Position numbers and translations under genes: made by a program. The notes beneath the pieces were generated by a model that worked only from the letters and a program-made list of their open reading frames with translations, ran no database searches and had not been told where the DNA came from. A stretch of DNA of 64,000 bases. Origin: an uncultured Sporosarcina sp. (GTDB lineage Bacteria; Bacillota; Bacilli; Bacillales_A; Planococcaceae). The stretch spans positions 1 to 64,000 of the forward strand of contig CAOKMT010000003.1 in the NCBI GenBank assembly GCA_948469885.1, given 5' to 3'. Shown one piece after another: positions 34,746-43,951 of this stretch (position 1 is its first letter; every line of letters starts with the position of its first letter).

Positions 34746-35174
34746 GTGATATCAACTGATACGGATTATTTGGAATGGTTGAGAGATCGTTTTGAGAGCT
34801 CAAATTATTGGAAGAATCTTGGTATCTCTTTCGATCGTTTGGAAAAAGGCGATGTACGCGTGAAGTTGACCGTTGATGATGATGTTTTAAATAACAATGA
34901 TACATTGCACGGCGGTGCCATCGCATCGCTCATCGACGTAGCTATCTCATCGACATTACGTTCCATCATTCCGGAACTCGTAACGACGGTTTCATTGACA
35001 ACGAACTTCATCAATCCAGCAGCTTACGGTAAAACCGTCTATGCAACAGCTTCTGTCGTCAGTTCGAAAAGTAGGATTCAATACGTCGATGCGAAAGTCG
35101 TCGACGAAGATGGGTTGTTAATAGCAAATGGTGTTGGTGTCTTTTCTAAAATTAAGAAAAAAGACGGAAAATAA
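34746..35174 (+). CDS. PaaI-type hotdog thioesterase, copy 2
   Basis: A 142-residue hotdog protein. GTG 34746 follows GGGGGAGG; the longer open frame overlaps the previous gene. The active-site segment is NDTLHGGAIASLIDVA, with the HGG-x3-D pattern of PaaI/acyl-CoA thioesterase 13-like proteins. It probably removes CoA from a dead-end or product thioester of this operon. Not a close copy of the protein at 4342, which carries an N-terminal extension. Confidence 0.84.
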   Translation: MISTDTDYLEWLRDRFESSNYWKNLGISFDRLEKGDVRVKLTVDDDVLNNNDTLHGGAIASLIDVAISSTLRSIIPELVTTVSLTTNFINPAAYGKTVYATASVVSSKSRIQYVDAKVVDEDGLLIANGVGVFSKIKKKDGK

Positions 35175-35203
35175 ATTGAAATTAAAACTTAGGGGGAATA
35201 AAG

Positions 35204-36376
35204 ATGAGCTATGAACTAACTGAAGAACTACAACTAATTACGAAAAATGTGCGTGACTTTGTTTACAGTGAGGTCGATCCACTGGCTGGGGAAATCGATA
35301 GAACAAATAAGATCCCTGAAAAGATTATTCAACAAAGCCGGGAAATGGGATTGTTCGGTTTAAGTATCCCAGAAGAATACGGCGGACTTGGTCTTGATAC
35401 AGTTGGGAAATTTGCAGTGCTTGAAGAACTTGGAAAGACTTCGAATGCTTTCACAACACTTATCGGTGGCCATACAGGAATCGGGACAGTCGGAATCGTT
35501 GAAATGGGGAACGAGGAACAGAAGAGAAAGTATTTGCCTAAACTAGCTTCCGGAGAACATATCGGCGTATTCGCACTGACAGAACCGAGCGCAGGATCGG
35601 ATGCTTCCAATATTAAAACGACAGCTGTCAAAAAAGGGGATAAATATGTACTGAATGGCTCTAAAGTTTATATTACCAATGCAGATATTGCAGATGTCTT
35701 TACGGTGATGGCCGTGACAGATCCGAGCAAAGGAGCGAAAGGTATTACATCTTTCATCCTTGAGAAGGGCACGCCTGGGTTAACGGTCGGTAAATATGAG
35801 CCGAAAATGGGTCTACATGGTGTCCAATCGGTTCAACTCTTCTTTGAAAACTGTGAAGTCCCAGTTGAAAACATGCTTGGAGAATTGGGGCAAGGCTATG
35901 TGAATGCATTGAAGATCCTTGCAAACGGGAGAGCTGGATTGGCTGCACGGAATTTGGGCTCTTGTGTGAAGTTGCTTGAACTTTCATTGGATTTCGCGAT
36001 GGAAAGAAAGCAATTTGGGAAGCCGATCTTCGAACAACAAATCATCCAGCACTACTTGGCTGAAATGGACCTTGAAATTGAAACGTTACGCAGTATGACG
36101 TACCGAGTCGCTAAAATGGTGGACCAAGGAGAGAAAGTGATCCGGGAAGCTGCGATGGCAAAATTGTATGGTTCGGAAGTGTACGGCCGCATTGCGGATA
36201 AGGCGGTGCAAATCCACGGAGGCATTGGTTATATGATGGATTATCCAATTGAGCGTTATTACCGCGATGCGCGAATCACAAGAATTTACGAAGGGACTTC
36301 CGAAATCCAGAAAAACATTATTGCCGCTCAGTTAAGGAAGAAATTCAACGCGAAAAGAGAAACAGTGACGGTTTAA
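35204..36376 (+). CDS. Acyl-CoA dehydrogenase, short-chain type
   Basis: A 390-residue enzyme, ATG 35204 behind AGGGGG. All usual landmarks are present: ALTEPSAGSD, QIHGGIGYMMDYPIERYYRDARITRIYEGTSEIQ (split over the C-terminal helices) with the catalytic glutamate in IYEGT. This is a classic short/medium-chain acyl-CoA dehydrogenase, unlike the variants at 1420 and 21765. It lies between the thioesterase and the citryl-CoA-lyase-like gene in one transcription unit. Confidence 0.9.
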   Translation: MSYELTEELQLITKNVRDFVYSEVDPLAGEIDRTNKIPEKIIQQSREMGLFGLSIPEEYGGLGLDTVGKFAVLEELGKTSNAFTTLIGGHTGIGTVGIVEMGNEEQKRKYLPKLASGEHIGVFALTEPSAGSDASNIKTTAVKKGDKYVLNGSKVYITNADIADVFTVMAVTDPSKGAKGITSFILEKGTPGLTVGKYEPKMGLHGVQSVQLFFENCEVPVENMLGELGQGYVNALKILANGRAGLAARNLGSCVKLLELSLDFAMERKQFGKPIFEQQIIQHYLAEMDLEIETLRSMTYRVAKMVDQGEKVIREAAMAKLYGSEVYGRIADKAVQIHGGIGYMMDYPIERYYRDARITRIYEGTSEIQKNIIAAQLRKKFNAKRETVTV

Positions 36377-36382
36377 TTAACA

Positions 36383-36446
36383 AGGATGCTAGGTTGCTGA
36401 CATTCATTTGCATCTTACTGCGAAATGGAGGCGTATCTAGCATCCT
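36383..36446. other. 10-bp inverted repeat flanking the gap before the citryl-CoA-lyase-like gene
   Basis: AGGATGCTAG (36383-36392) and CTAGCATCCT (36437-36446) are perfect inverted copies 44 nt apart. No T-run. They could fold the leader of the next gene or be paired regulator half-sites. Confidence 0.4.
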
Positions 36447-36480
36447 GTATTACGATCGCCAATGAAAGGGAGAGATGGAT

Positions 36481-37269
36481 ATGCAATTTGAAACAAAAGT
36501 TGGGATGTCGGAAACCGATAAGATTTTTGTGCATGGATACGATCTAGTTGACGATTTAATCGGCAATATTACACTGGCTGATATGGCATTTCTAGGTGCA
36601 AAGCATAGAAAGCCGACGGAGAACGAATCGAAAATGTTGAATGCTGTTTTAGTGGCGATTTGCGAACACGGCTTTACACCGAGTTCCATTTCCACACGAC
36701 TCACTTATTTAGGAGCGCCGGAAGCTGTTCAAGCGGCAGTGGCCGCAGGATTGCTCGGTGCAGGTACGGTCTATCTCGGTGCGATGGAACAAGTGGCGGA
36801 AATGTTGGAAAAAGGGATGAAGAAACATGGTTCCGATAAAAGTGCAGCGGAACTTGCAACTTCCATATTGGATGATTTAGAGGCGGAAGGACAGCATTTG
36901 CCGGGATTCGGTCATCCAATTCATAGGCCGGTCGATCCAAGAACGGTGAAGTTGTTTGAAATCGCAAAAGAACTCGGTTTTTATAGGCAAAACTCTGAGA
37001 TCATCAATGAAATTAGTGCACAATTTAATGAAAGAAAAGGCAAGCCAATCACTTTGAATGCAGTCGGGGCCATTGGCGCCATTTTGGCGGATATGGACTT
37101 TGATCACCGTGTCATGAAGTCATTTGCGGTTGCATCGAGAGCAGTCGGGCTCGTGGCACATATTGTCGAAGAGATTGAAGTAGGCCGGAAAGAGAGTGTT
37201 GGCCAGAAACTCTTTGATTATGTCGAAAATAATACGGACTATACAGCGGAACCCGTTGCCAAAGTCTAA
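36481..37269 (+). CDS. Citryl-CoA lyase-like / short citrate-synthase-fold protein
   Basis: A 262-residue protein; ATG 36481 has better spacing to AAAGGGAG than ATG 36475. It covers only the small and core parts of citrate synthase, the form annotated as citryl-CoA lyase or the C-terminal part of ATP-citrate lyase. Two active-site histidines are recognisable, in CEHGFTPSS and GFGHPIHRPVDPR. Aligning by eye, the catalytic aspartate of ATP-citrate lyase (LNVDG) corresponds to LNAVG here, a valine. SRAVGLVAHIVEE matches the C-terminal helix. It may cleave or form another 3-hydroxy-3-carboxyacyl-CoA; the true reaction is unknown. Confidence 0.8.
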   Translation: MQFETKVGMSETDKIFVHGYDLVDDLIGNITLADMAFLGAKHRKPTENESKMLNAVLVAICEHGFTPSSISTRLTYLGAPEAVQAAVAAGLLGAGTVYLGAMEQVAEMLEKGMKKHGSDKSAAELATSILDDLEAEGQHLPGFGHPIHRPVDPRTVKLFEIAKELGFYRQNSEIINEISAQFNERKGKPITLNAVGAIGAILADMDFDHRVMKSFAVASRAVGLVAHIVEEIEVGRKESVGQKLFDYVENNTDYTAEPVAKV

Positions 37270-37285
37270 TAGGAAATAAAGTGAG

Positions 37286-37319
37286 GGGTCTGCTTGTCGC
37301 AAGTAGGCCCGTATTTTTT
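37286..37319 (+). terminator. Intrinsic terminator after the citryl-CoA-lyase-like gene
   Basis: GGGTCTGCTTG (37286-37296), loop TCG, CAAGTAGGCCC (37300-37310), then a T-run at 37314-37319. Eleven base pairs including two G-U pairs. Ends the 26297-37269 transcription unit. Confidence 0.78.
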
Positions 37320-37333
37320 CTTCGATGATATGG

Positions 37334-37378
37334 AGGATGTCCGTAGAAAGTGTTCTGTTTCTATACTTTCTGCATCCT
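37334..37378. other. Interrupted inverted repeat upstream of the IclR gene
   Basis: AGGATG (37334-37339) and AGAAAG (37345-37350) pair with CTTTCT (37366-37371) and CATCCT (37373-37378). The symmetric element lies about 60-100 nt before the regulator start and is a candidate autoregulatory site. Confidence 0.4.
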
Positions 37379-37439
37379 TTCGAGGACACTCACAAATGTG
37401 AATGGCAGGCACCGCTTGTAGTTTAGGAGGGGAAGGAAA

Positions 37440-38228
37440 GTGAAGAGAAAGGAAAATGAAAAGAAATATTCTGTGCCGGCCGTGGATACTGCATTTAAAA
37501 TCATCACTTTATTGAGTCGGAAAAAATACCAAAAAAGTACACTAACAGAAATCGCCAATGCCTTGACGTTAAGTCCGACGACATGTTTTCGTATTTTATA
37601 TGAATTACAGCAATTGTTCATCGTCAATTATGATTCCCGTACGAAGCGTTATACATTGGGATCATACCTCGTAGTATTGGGGGAAAGGGCGAAAGAACAT
37701 ATGCATGATTTGTCGATCATCAACGCGTATCTTGAAAAAATGACAGCCGAGACCGGACTTACTTCTTATCTCGTCTCTAAAGTGGGAAGAAATCGATCCA
37801 CTATCGTATCGAAAGTTGAAGGGGAGAATTATGGTGTGAAAGTTTCGATTGGTCGGCATTTTGACTTGGTGGATGGTTCTTATGGCAAGTCTATCATCGC
37901 TTATGCCAATGAAACTGATTTGACGTATTGTTTGAAATCGAGCAAGCGTATCCAAAGTTTCACCGAACAGGAAATAGCCGATTTAAAAAACGAACTACTT
38001 GAAGTGAAGAGAAATGGTTATGCCATTTCTTATGATGAAGCGATTAAAGGCATCTTTGGTGTCGGTGCCCCGATTATCAATTTTAACAATCAAGTCGAAA
38101 TGTCCATTACATTTGTTGGCATGTGCGCGCAATATAAACGCGATGAACTTCAGCCGCTCATTGATATCGTAAAAACAGCAGCGCAAGAAATATCTGAAAA
38201 GTTAAATAGAGAGTTTGTAGAGGTTTGA
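37440..38228 (+). CDS. IclR family transcriptional regulator
   Basis: A 262-residue regulator, GTG 37440 behind AGGAGGGG. N-terminal winged helix-turn-helix at about residues 12-75 (TLTEIANALTLSPTTCFRIL), followed by the GAF-like IclR effector domain with GRHFDLVDGSYGKSIIAY and GISYDEAIKGIFGVGAPI-type segments. IclR proteins typically sense aromatic or aliphatic acids and control adjacent catabolic operons. Located between the CaiB/TAXI operon and the second TAXI receptor with its beta-oxidation genes, it may control either or both. Confidence 0.88.
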   Translation: MKRKENEKKYSVPAVDTAFKIITLLSRKKYQKSTLTEIANALTLSPTTCFRILYELQQLFIVNYDSRTKRYTLGSYLVVLGERAKEHMHDLSIINAYLEKMTAETGLTSYLVSKVGRNRSTIVSKVEGENYGVKVSIGRHFDLVDGSYGKSIIAYANETDLTYCLKSSKRIQSFTEQEIADLKNELLEVKRNGYAISYDEAIKGIFGVGAPIINFNNQVEMSITFVGMCAQYKRDELQPLIDIVKTAAQEISEKLNREFVEV

Positions 38229-38280
38229 GTAAACAAGGCCAAGTTCGATATACATCTATCGGATGAAAGGATGAAAAAAC

Positions 38281-39453
38281 ATGCGGAAAAGGAAAATTGG
38301 CATAGCGATCCTTCTCATTTCCATTTTAATATTAGCAGCTTGTGGAGAAAGTAATGGAAACGATAACACAAATAGTGGAAGTACTGCAAATGGTGAAGCG
38401 ATTGAAGGTTTACCCAATAAAATGGTATGGAGCGTTTATGACGTCGGATCGGGTGGTTATATAGAAGCGACGGCAATCGCCAATGAATTGTCGAAGGCAT
38501 ATAAGTCGCAAATCCGTTTACTGCCTTCATCCAGTGGAGTAGGGCGGATGCAACCGATGAAACAAGGGACGGCAGATATCGGTCGGCTTGGCGATGAATA
38601 TCAATTTGCGTTTGAAGGAGATTATGAATTCGCTACGAAAGCATGGGGGCCTCAAGATTTGAGAGTTGTTTGGTCTCCTTTTAGTTATCTAGGATTTGTT
38701 GGGTTAGAAAAGGCTGGGATTGAAACAGTTGCTGACTTGAAAGGAAAGAAAGTACCTTTTATTGTAGGGAACCATTCCGTTAATCTTAAAACGGAAGCTG
38801 CTTTGGCTTTCGCTGATTTGACATGGGACGATGTGGAGCGTATAGAGCTATCGGATTATGGTGGACAAGCGGATGCCTTGAAGAATGGCCAAATAGATAT
38901 TATTTTCATGAATCCGACTGCTTCAGTGTTGTACGAATTAGAAAGCATGGACAAAATCAAATGGATTGAAATGGATGCTGACGATGAGGAGAGCTGGGCG
39001 CGTGTTCAAGAAATTGCACCATGGGTCGTGCCAAGTGAGATGGACAATGGAGCTGGGATGTCCGAAGAAAATACGGCAGTTATCATGGGGTACGGTTACC
39101 CGGCAGCTGCCTATGCAGAGCAAAATGCAGAGCATATTTACGGTTATGTAAAAGCAATGGATGAAACATACGACAAATGGAAGGATGCTGCCGCGAATCT
39201 GCATAATTGGTATAAGGAAAACGTTCTCGTTGAACCGCTCGGTGTTCCTTTTCATGAAGGCACAATCCGATTTTTAGAAGAAGAGGGACTGTGGACGGAA
39301 GAATATCAAGCGAAAAATGATGAACTAGTGGAGCGCGGTAAAAAATTACAAGAAGCATGGGAAGAAACTGTGAAAAGTGCTGATGCTGAAGGAATTAGTG
39401 AGGATGCCTTTCCGGAATATTGGATGAACAAGAAAGAAGAACTTGTTCAATAA
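38281..39453 (+). CDS. TAXI-family TRAP solute-binding lipoprotein, copy 2 (no permease beside it)
   Basis: A 390-residue lipoprotein, ATG 38281, lipobox LAAC with cysteine near residue 21. It follows the same plan as 29384: WSVYDVGSGGYIE, LPSSSGVGRMQPMK, KGKKVPFIVGNHSVN, EPLGVPFHEGTIRFLEEEGLW. The two are close paralogues over the full length, but SYLGFVGLEK and FMNPTASVLYE replace the corresponding segments of copy 1, so ligand preference may differ. No permease adjoins it; it probably shares the fused permease at 30618. Confidence 0.9.
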   Translation: MRKRKIGIAILLISILILAACGESNGNDNTNSGSTANGEAIEGLPNKMVWSVYDVGSGGYIEATAIANELSKAYKSQIRLLPSSSGVGRMQPMKQGTADIGRLGDEYQFAFEGDYEFATKAWGPQDLRVVWSPFSYLGFVGLEKAGIETVADLKGKKVPFIVGNHSVNLKTEAALAFADLTWDDVERIELSDYGGQADALKNGQIDIIFMNPTASVLYELESMDKIKWIEMDADDEESWARVQEIAPWVVPSEMDNGAGMSEENTAVIMGYGYPAAAYAEQNAEHIYGYVKAMDETYDKWKDAAANLHNWYKENVLVEPLGVPFHEGTIRFLEEEGLWTEEYQAKNDELVERGKKLQEAWEETVKSADAEGISEDAFPEYWMNKKEELVQ

Positions 39454-39480
39454 TTAAGTAAAGAATGGAGTGGAAGGAAG

Positions 39481-41271
39481 ATGAATACGACAACGCTCGT
39501 TAAAAACAATCAAGCAGGGGAATTACGCGACACGACAGGGTTGAACTTTTTCGAGGAAGACCAAAACTTTAATTCCTTATTGAAGCATTATTTATCGGAA
39601 GAAGACTTTGAACGTGCAAAGCCGCTCCTTGCTGAGTTAGGGAAAATTGCTGGAGATGAACTCGACCAATTATCACGGGTTTCTGAAAAAAATCCGCCTG
39701 AACTCGTACACTACAATGCAAAAGGGGAGCGGATAGATCGGATCGACTACCATCCATCCTATAAGGAAATGGAACGTCTAGGGTACAGCAAATTCGGCAT
39801 GGTCGCAATGTCGCACCAAAAAAACGTTCTCGGTTTTCCAGGTGACTTCCCTTATGTTTTGAAGTATGCGTTCTGGTATTTATTCGCTCAATCCGAATTT
39901 AGTCTGCTTTGTCCAATGAGTATGACCGACTCAGCGGCACGCGTGATAGGCAAGTACGCTAGCGAAGAAATGAAAGAGAAATATATTCCGAAACTAACGA
40001 GCATGGATATGGACGAGCTGTGGACAGGGGCGCAGTTCATGACCGAAATACAGGGCGGTTCGGATGTAGCCGCGAATACGATGACAGCCAAAAAAGTGGG
40101 TGACCATTGGGAACTGACAGGAGATAAATGGTTCTGTTCTAACGCGTCTGCCGATGTGGCACTTGCGTTGGCACGTCCAGAAAATGCACCAGCGGGAACG
40201 AAAGGGTTAGGGCTATTTCTTATCCCGAAAAAGTTGGAAGATGGCACGCTGAACCATTACCGGATCAATCGGTTGAAAGATAAATTCGGGACACGCAATA
40301 TGGCGTCGGGAGAAATTACTTTTGAGGGCACGATCGCATATGAAGTCGGAGATATTAAAAATGGCTTCAAACAAATGATGGCGATGGTCAGTTCCGCCCG
40401 TCTATCCAACTCGGTACGATCAGCGGGAATCATCCGACGCAGCTATTTGGAAGCGCTTGAATATGCCCGTGGTCGGGAAGCTTTCGGAAAGAAGTTAGCT
40501 GAACTTCCTTTAATGACAGAAACGCTTTTTGAATTGTTGCTAGATAGCGAAACAGCTACTGCTTCCGTGTTGCATACAGCGCAAATCTATTCGGAGGCCG
40601 ACAAAGGTTCCGCGAAAGATCAAGCACTTTTGCGAATTTTAACGCCGATGCTGAAAGGCTATATTTGTAAAAGAGCAAGATATTCAACGGCCGAATCAAT
40701 GGAAGCGCGCGGTGGAAACGGGTATATCGAAGATTGGGTGAATGCTAAACTTGTCCGGGAAGCGCATCTAGGGTCCATTTGGGAAGGAACGACAAATATA
40801 TTGGCGCTTGATATATTACGTGCTTTCACAAAGGATAAAGTAGGGGATGCTTTCTTCGATGATATCGCCCACCGGTTGAAAGCTACCGAAGATCCGCTTT
40901 CAAAACGAACGGCAAAGTTACTAAGTGCGGTTCATAAGAAAATCCAGAAGCAAGCGGAACGGGTGATCAGCTTGGAAGGTCAAGCACGGGAACTGCCTGC
41001 AAAACAACTAATGAATCGCCTTTACCATTTGTACGCTGTCAGTTTACTGTTCGAACAAGCGAATGTGGAAATCAATGAACAAAATAGTTACCGGAAACTT
41101 TATTTGACTGCTCAGTATATCCATCGTTACTTCTTGTCGAACGGACTGGATGATGTGTTAATAGCGGATCAGTCATTGTTGGATGTGTTCGAAAAGCTCG
41201 TCAATTGGGAGCCGGTACAAGCCGACGCGGTTGGAAAGTTCTTGGATGAAGTAGAACTATTGTCCCTGTGA
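39481..41271 (+). CDS. Large acyl-CoA dehydrogenase (about 600 residues)
   Basis: A 596-residue acyl-CoA dehydrogenase with an extended N-terminus and a C-terminal helical extension, similar in plan to AidB/FadE-type proteins. Visible: TGAQFMTEIQGGSDV (FAD loop), TGDKWFCSNASAD, RGGNGYIEDW, and IWEGTTNI with the catalytic glutamate. The last roughly 150 residues after the dehydrogenase core are helical and probably mediate assembly. It starts at ATG 39481 behind GGAAGGA, 27 nt after the TAXI receptor, and is followed by a terminator. Confidence 0.87.
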   Translation: MNTTTLVKNNQAGELRDTTGLNFFEEDQNFNSLLKHYLSEEDFERAKPLLAELGKIAGDELDQLSRVSEKNPPELVHYNAKGERIDRIDYHPSYKEMERLGYSKFGMVAMSHQKNVLGFPGDFPYVLKYAFWYLFAQSEFSLLCPMSMTDSAARVIGKYASEEMKEKYIPKLTSMDMDELWTGAQFMTEIQGGSDVAANTMTAKKVGDHWELTGDKWFCSNASADVALALARPENAPAGTKGLGLFLIPKKLEDGTLNHYRINRLKDKFGTRNMASGEITFEGTIAYEVGDIKNGFKQMMAMVSSARLSNSVRSAGIIRRSYLEALEYARGREAFGKKLAELPLMTETLFELLLDSETATASVLHTAQIYSEADKGSAKDQALLRILTPMLKGYICKRARYSTAESMEARGGNGYIEDWVNAKLVREAHLGSIWEGTTNILALDILRAFTKDKVGDAFFDDIAHRLKATEDPLSKRTAKLLSAVHKKIQKQAERVISLEGQARELPAKQLMNRLYHLYAVSLLFEQANVEINEQNSYRKLYLTAQYIHRYFLSNGLDDVLIADQSLLDVFEKLVNWEPVQADAVGKFLDEVELLSL

Positions 41272-41302
41272 AAACATAAATAGTCAGACATCATGTAGAA
41301 AT

Positions 41303-41345
41303 AAACCCTCGATGAAAAAGCTTTATTTGTCGAGGGTTTTTGTCT
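41303..41345 (+). terminator. Intrinsic terminator after the large acyl-CoA dehydrogenase
   Basis: AAACCCTCGA (41303-41312) pairs with TCGAGGGTTT (41330-41339), followed by TTTGTCTTTTTT. The loop is about 17 nt and contains further A/T pairing. Confidence 0.82.
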
Positions 41346-41481
41346 TTTTTAGCGGAGGACGTCCACAACAACTATAAAAGCTTCGGCCGTACTTATGAAG
41401 TGAAAGGGCGTTCATAGCCATTTCAGATATGAAACGATATTAATGACGAAATATTACTACAATAAGAGGGGGAATAGGGAA

Positions 41482-42648
41482 ATGAAAGAAATCACAACTG
41501 TCACGGTTATTGGAGCAGGCGATATGGGGCATGGAATCGCGCAGGCGGCCCTACTAGGAGGTCTTACTGTTCATTTGTATGATACTGCCGATGAGTCGCT
41601 TCAGCGGGGAGTCGGGAAAATAAATGACAGCTTAGAAATCTTGCATAGAAAAGGCAAAATCCAAGACGAGGAAATGAAACGTTGTAAAGCGAATCTGCAT
41701 CCAACATTGGATTTCCGAGAAGCAGTCACGAGGTCTCCTTTCATTTTCGAGGCCGTACCGGAAATTTTGGAACTGAAACAGCGCCTATATAGAGATATGG
41801 AAGCAATCGTTTCAAAGGATACGATTTTTGCATCGAACACTTCGAATATGAGGATTACGGAAATTGCGAAGAATCTCCAACATAAAGACCGTGTAGTCGG
41901 CGCTCATTTTTTCAACCCTGTCGTACTTATGAAACTTGTAGAAGTGATACGTGGTGATGAAACGAGCGATGAAACGATGCAAGTCGCCTACGATTTATGT
42001 TTGAAAATGAAGAAGACACCAGTCCGTGTAGAAAAAGATAGCCCCTCTTTCATTGTGAACCGGGTGAACGCACCGGTACGCGTCTTATTGGGCGGGATTG
42101 TAGATAAGGAAATTGCCAAACCTGAAGAGATTGATGCGCTGATGAAATTCAATGGTGAACCGATGGGGCATTTTGAACTGTCGGATTATGTAGGATTGGA
42201 TGTGCTATACGATTCAGGTCAATACCGTCAACAAGTACTTCACGCAGATTATGCGCCTTATGAAAAGTTGGCTGAGAAAGTAAAGCGTGGTGATTTGGGC
42301 AAGAAAACTGGAAAAGGCTTCTATGATTGGGCGGATGGCAGACCGACTATCGACGTGAATAAGAGAACCGATAAATTGAAGATGAGTGATATAGACCTCG
42401 TTAAGTTAAATGAAGCGGCAAAATTGATTGAAGAAGGGGTGGCGACTCCGGCAGATATCGATTTGGCAATGATATCGGGAACCGGCGACAAGGTTGGACC
42501 GATAGAGAAACACCAAGGAATCAATGTGGACGATGCAATCCGCAGGTTGGAATTGTTAGCGGAAAGGCTGGATAAAGAAGTGTTGCAGCCGGCAAACATA
42601 TTAACGGACAAACCTGAAGCCGTCTTTGTATTGGAGGGACAACGATGA
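41482..42648 (+). CDS. 3-hydroxyacyl-CoA dehydrogenase with duplicated C-terminal domain
   Basis: A 388-residue enzyme; ATG 41482 is chosen because the purine-rich sites at 41466-41480 precede it. N-terminal NAD domain with VIGAGDMGHGIAQAA, the catalytic histidine in GAHFFNPV, SFIVNRVNAPV starting the C-terminal domain, and KKTGKGFYDW. The segment after about residue 285 (DIDLAMISGTGDKVGP) is a second copy of the 3HCDH C-terminal domain, giving a longer-than-usual protein. It oxidises 3-hydroxyacyl-CoA with NAD+. It overlaps the next gene by 4 nt (ATGA), indicating translational coupling. Confidence 0.9.
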   Translation: MKEITTVTVIGAGDMGHGIAQAALLGGLTVHLYDTADESLQRGVGKINDSLEILHRKGKIQDEEMKRCKANLHPTLDFREAVTRSPFIFEAVPEILELKQRLYRDMEAIVSKDTIFASNTSNMRITEIAKNLQHKDRVVGAHFFNPVVLMKLVEVIRGDETSDETMQVAYDLCLKMKKTPVRVEKDSPSFIVNRVNAPVRVLLGGIVDKEIAKPEEIDALMKFNGEPMGHFELSDYVGLDVLYDSGQYRQQVLHADYAPYEKLAEKVKRGDLGKKTGKGFYDWADGRPTIDVNKRTDKLKMSDIDLVKLNEAAKLIEEGVATPADIDLAMISGTGDKVGPIEKHQGINVDDAIRRLELLAERLDKEVLQPANILTDKPEAVFVLEGQR

Positions 42649-43421
42649 CTTATCAAAATCTTTTAATGGAAATCGAGAATAAGATCGCAGTCATCACAAT
42701 AAATCGACCGGATGTGAGAAATGCGCTTGATAATGAAACTGTGACAGAAATCAGGGCTTGTTTGAAAAGCTTGGAAACTGATCCGGATATAATGGCTGTC
42801 ATCTTCACAGGTGCAGGCGAGAAGGCTTTTATCGCCGGAGCCGATATCCGAGGGGTCCAACAGAAAACGTTTTTGGATGGATTGGTATCTGATATGCAAG
42901 CATTATATACAGAATTGGAGAATTTGGGGAAACCGACTATCGCAGCAGTGAATGGTTTTGCGCTGGGCGGCGGTTGTGAACTTGCGATGGCATGCGATAT
43001 CCGAATCGCCTCGGAAAAAGCGAAATTCGGGTTGCCCGAGCTGAATTTAGCGATTCTCCCAGGGGCGGGCGGAACACAACGGATGACTCGCCTCGTTGGG
43101 AAAGGGAAAACGAAAGAATTGATTTTCACGGGAGATATTATCAGAGCGGACGAAGCGGAAAAAATCGGGTTAGCGAATAAAGTGGTGCCAGCCGATCAAT
43201 TGCTGGCAGCCTCGATGGAAATGGCCGAAAAGATGATCACTAAAGGACCATTAGCTTTGAGGCTTGCAAAGATGGCCATAAACGCGTCTTCGGAAACAGA
43301 CATTCACACAGGCTTGTTAATAGAAAAGTTAGCCCAAAGCATCTTATATACGACGGAAGACAAGCATGAAGGGACATCCGCATTTTTAGAGAAAAGAGAG
43401 GCTAGTTTCCAAGGACGATAA
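42645..43421 (+). CDS. Enoyl-CoA hydratase (canonical)
   Basis: A 258-residue crotonase with both catalytic glutamates: GGGCELAMACD and FGLPELNL before PGAGGTQR; oxyanion loop FIAGADIRG. This is the canonical hydratase of a beta-oxidation pair, coupled to the 3-hydroxyacyl-CoA dehydrogenase by a 4-nt overlap. Both differ from the two atypical crotonases in the window. Hydration here could also supply the hydroxyacyl-CoA for the downstream aldolase-like pair. Confidence 0.9.
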   Translation: MTYQNLLMEIENKIAVITINRPDVRNALDNETVTEIRACLKSLETDPDIMAVIFTGAGEKAFIAGADIRGVQQKTFLDGLVSDMQALYTELENLGKPTIAAVNGFALGGGCELAMACDIRIASEKAKFGLPELNLAILPGAGGTQRMTRLVGKGKTKELIFTGDIIRADEAEKIGLANKVVPADQLLAASMEMAEKMITKGPLALRLAKMAINASSETDIHTGLLIEKLAQSILYTTEDKHEGTSAFLEKREASFQGR

Positions 43422-43516
43422 AGTTGCAGTTCCGGTTGGTTGGATTGAGTGGGATCGGAAGAGTTTTCATTTTTAGACAGTTTTATAAAGGGCCTAAAGA
43501 AAAAGGGGGAGTATTT

Positions 43517-43951
43517 ATGAGTGTGTATAACAAACCGTTGCCGGCGCAAGTGAAAGGGACGGTGACTAAAGAATACTGGGAAGCGTTGAAAGAGGGGAAG
43601 TTCAAATTTCAAAAGTGTGATAATTGCAATACATCCATATTTTATCCGAGGGTCGTCTGTCCAAGTTGCATGTCCGAAAAACTATCTTGGAAAGAAGCAT
43701 CGGGAAAAGGGGAAATCTACTCTTATACAGTAGTATATAAGGCGATCAACCCGGCGTTTAAAGAAGATTTGCCATATACGGTCGGGTTGATTGATTTGGC
43801 TGAGGGCATTCGCGTTATGGGGAATATAATAGGAACCGATGATCCGGAAAGTCTCAAAGTTGGACAAGCCGTGAAGATCGAGTTTTCAAAGGTGACGGAT
43901 GATTTCACATTCCCGGTATTCCGGGTCGTAGAGGAGGCGAATCAATCATGA
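43517..43951 (+). CDS. DUF35 OB-fold/zinc-ribbon CoA-binding protein
   Basis: A 144-residue protein, ATG 43517 behind GGGGGAG; the open frame to 43424 has no site. An N-terminal rubredoxin-like zinc ribbon with CDNC and CPSC (about residues 36-53) is followed by an OB-fold. DUF35 proteins act as partners of thiolase-like enzymes and hydratases; in actinobacterial steroid side-chain degradation the DUF35 part of ChsH2 is needed by the Ltp2 aldolase. The 4-nt overlap (ATGA) with the thiolase-like gene strongly supports such a complex. Confidence 0.88.
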   Translation: MSVYNKPLPAQVKGTVTKEYWEALKEGKFKFQKCDNCNTSIFYPRVVCPSCMSEKLSWKEASGKGEIYSYTVVYKAINPAFKEDLPYTVGLIDLAEGIRVMGNIIGTDDPESLKVGQAVKIEFSKVTDDFTFPVFRVVEEANQS

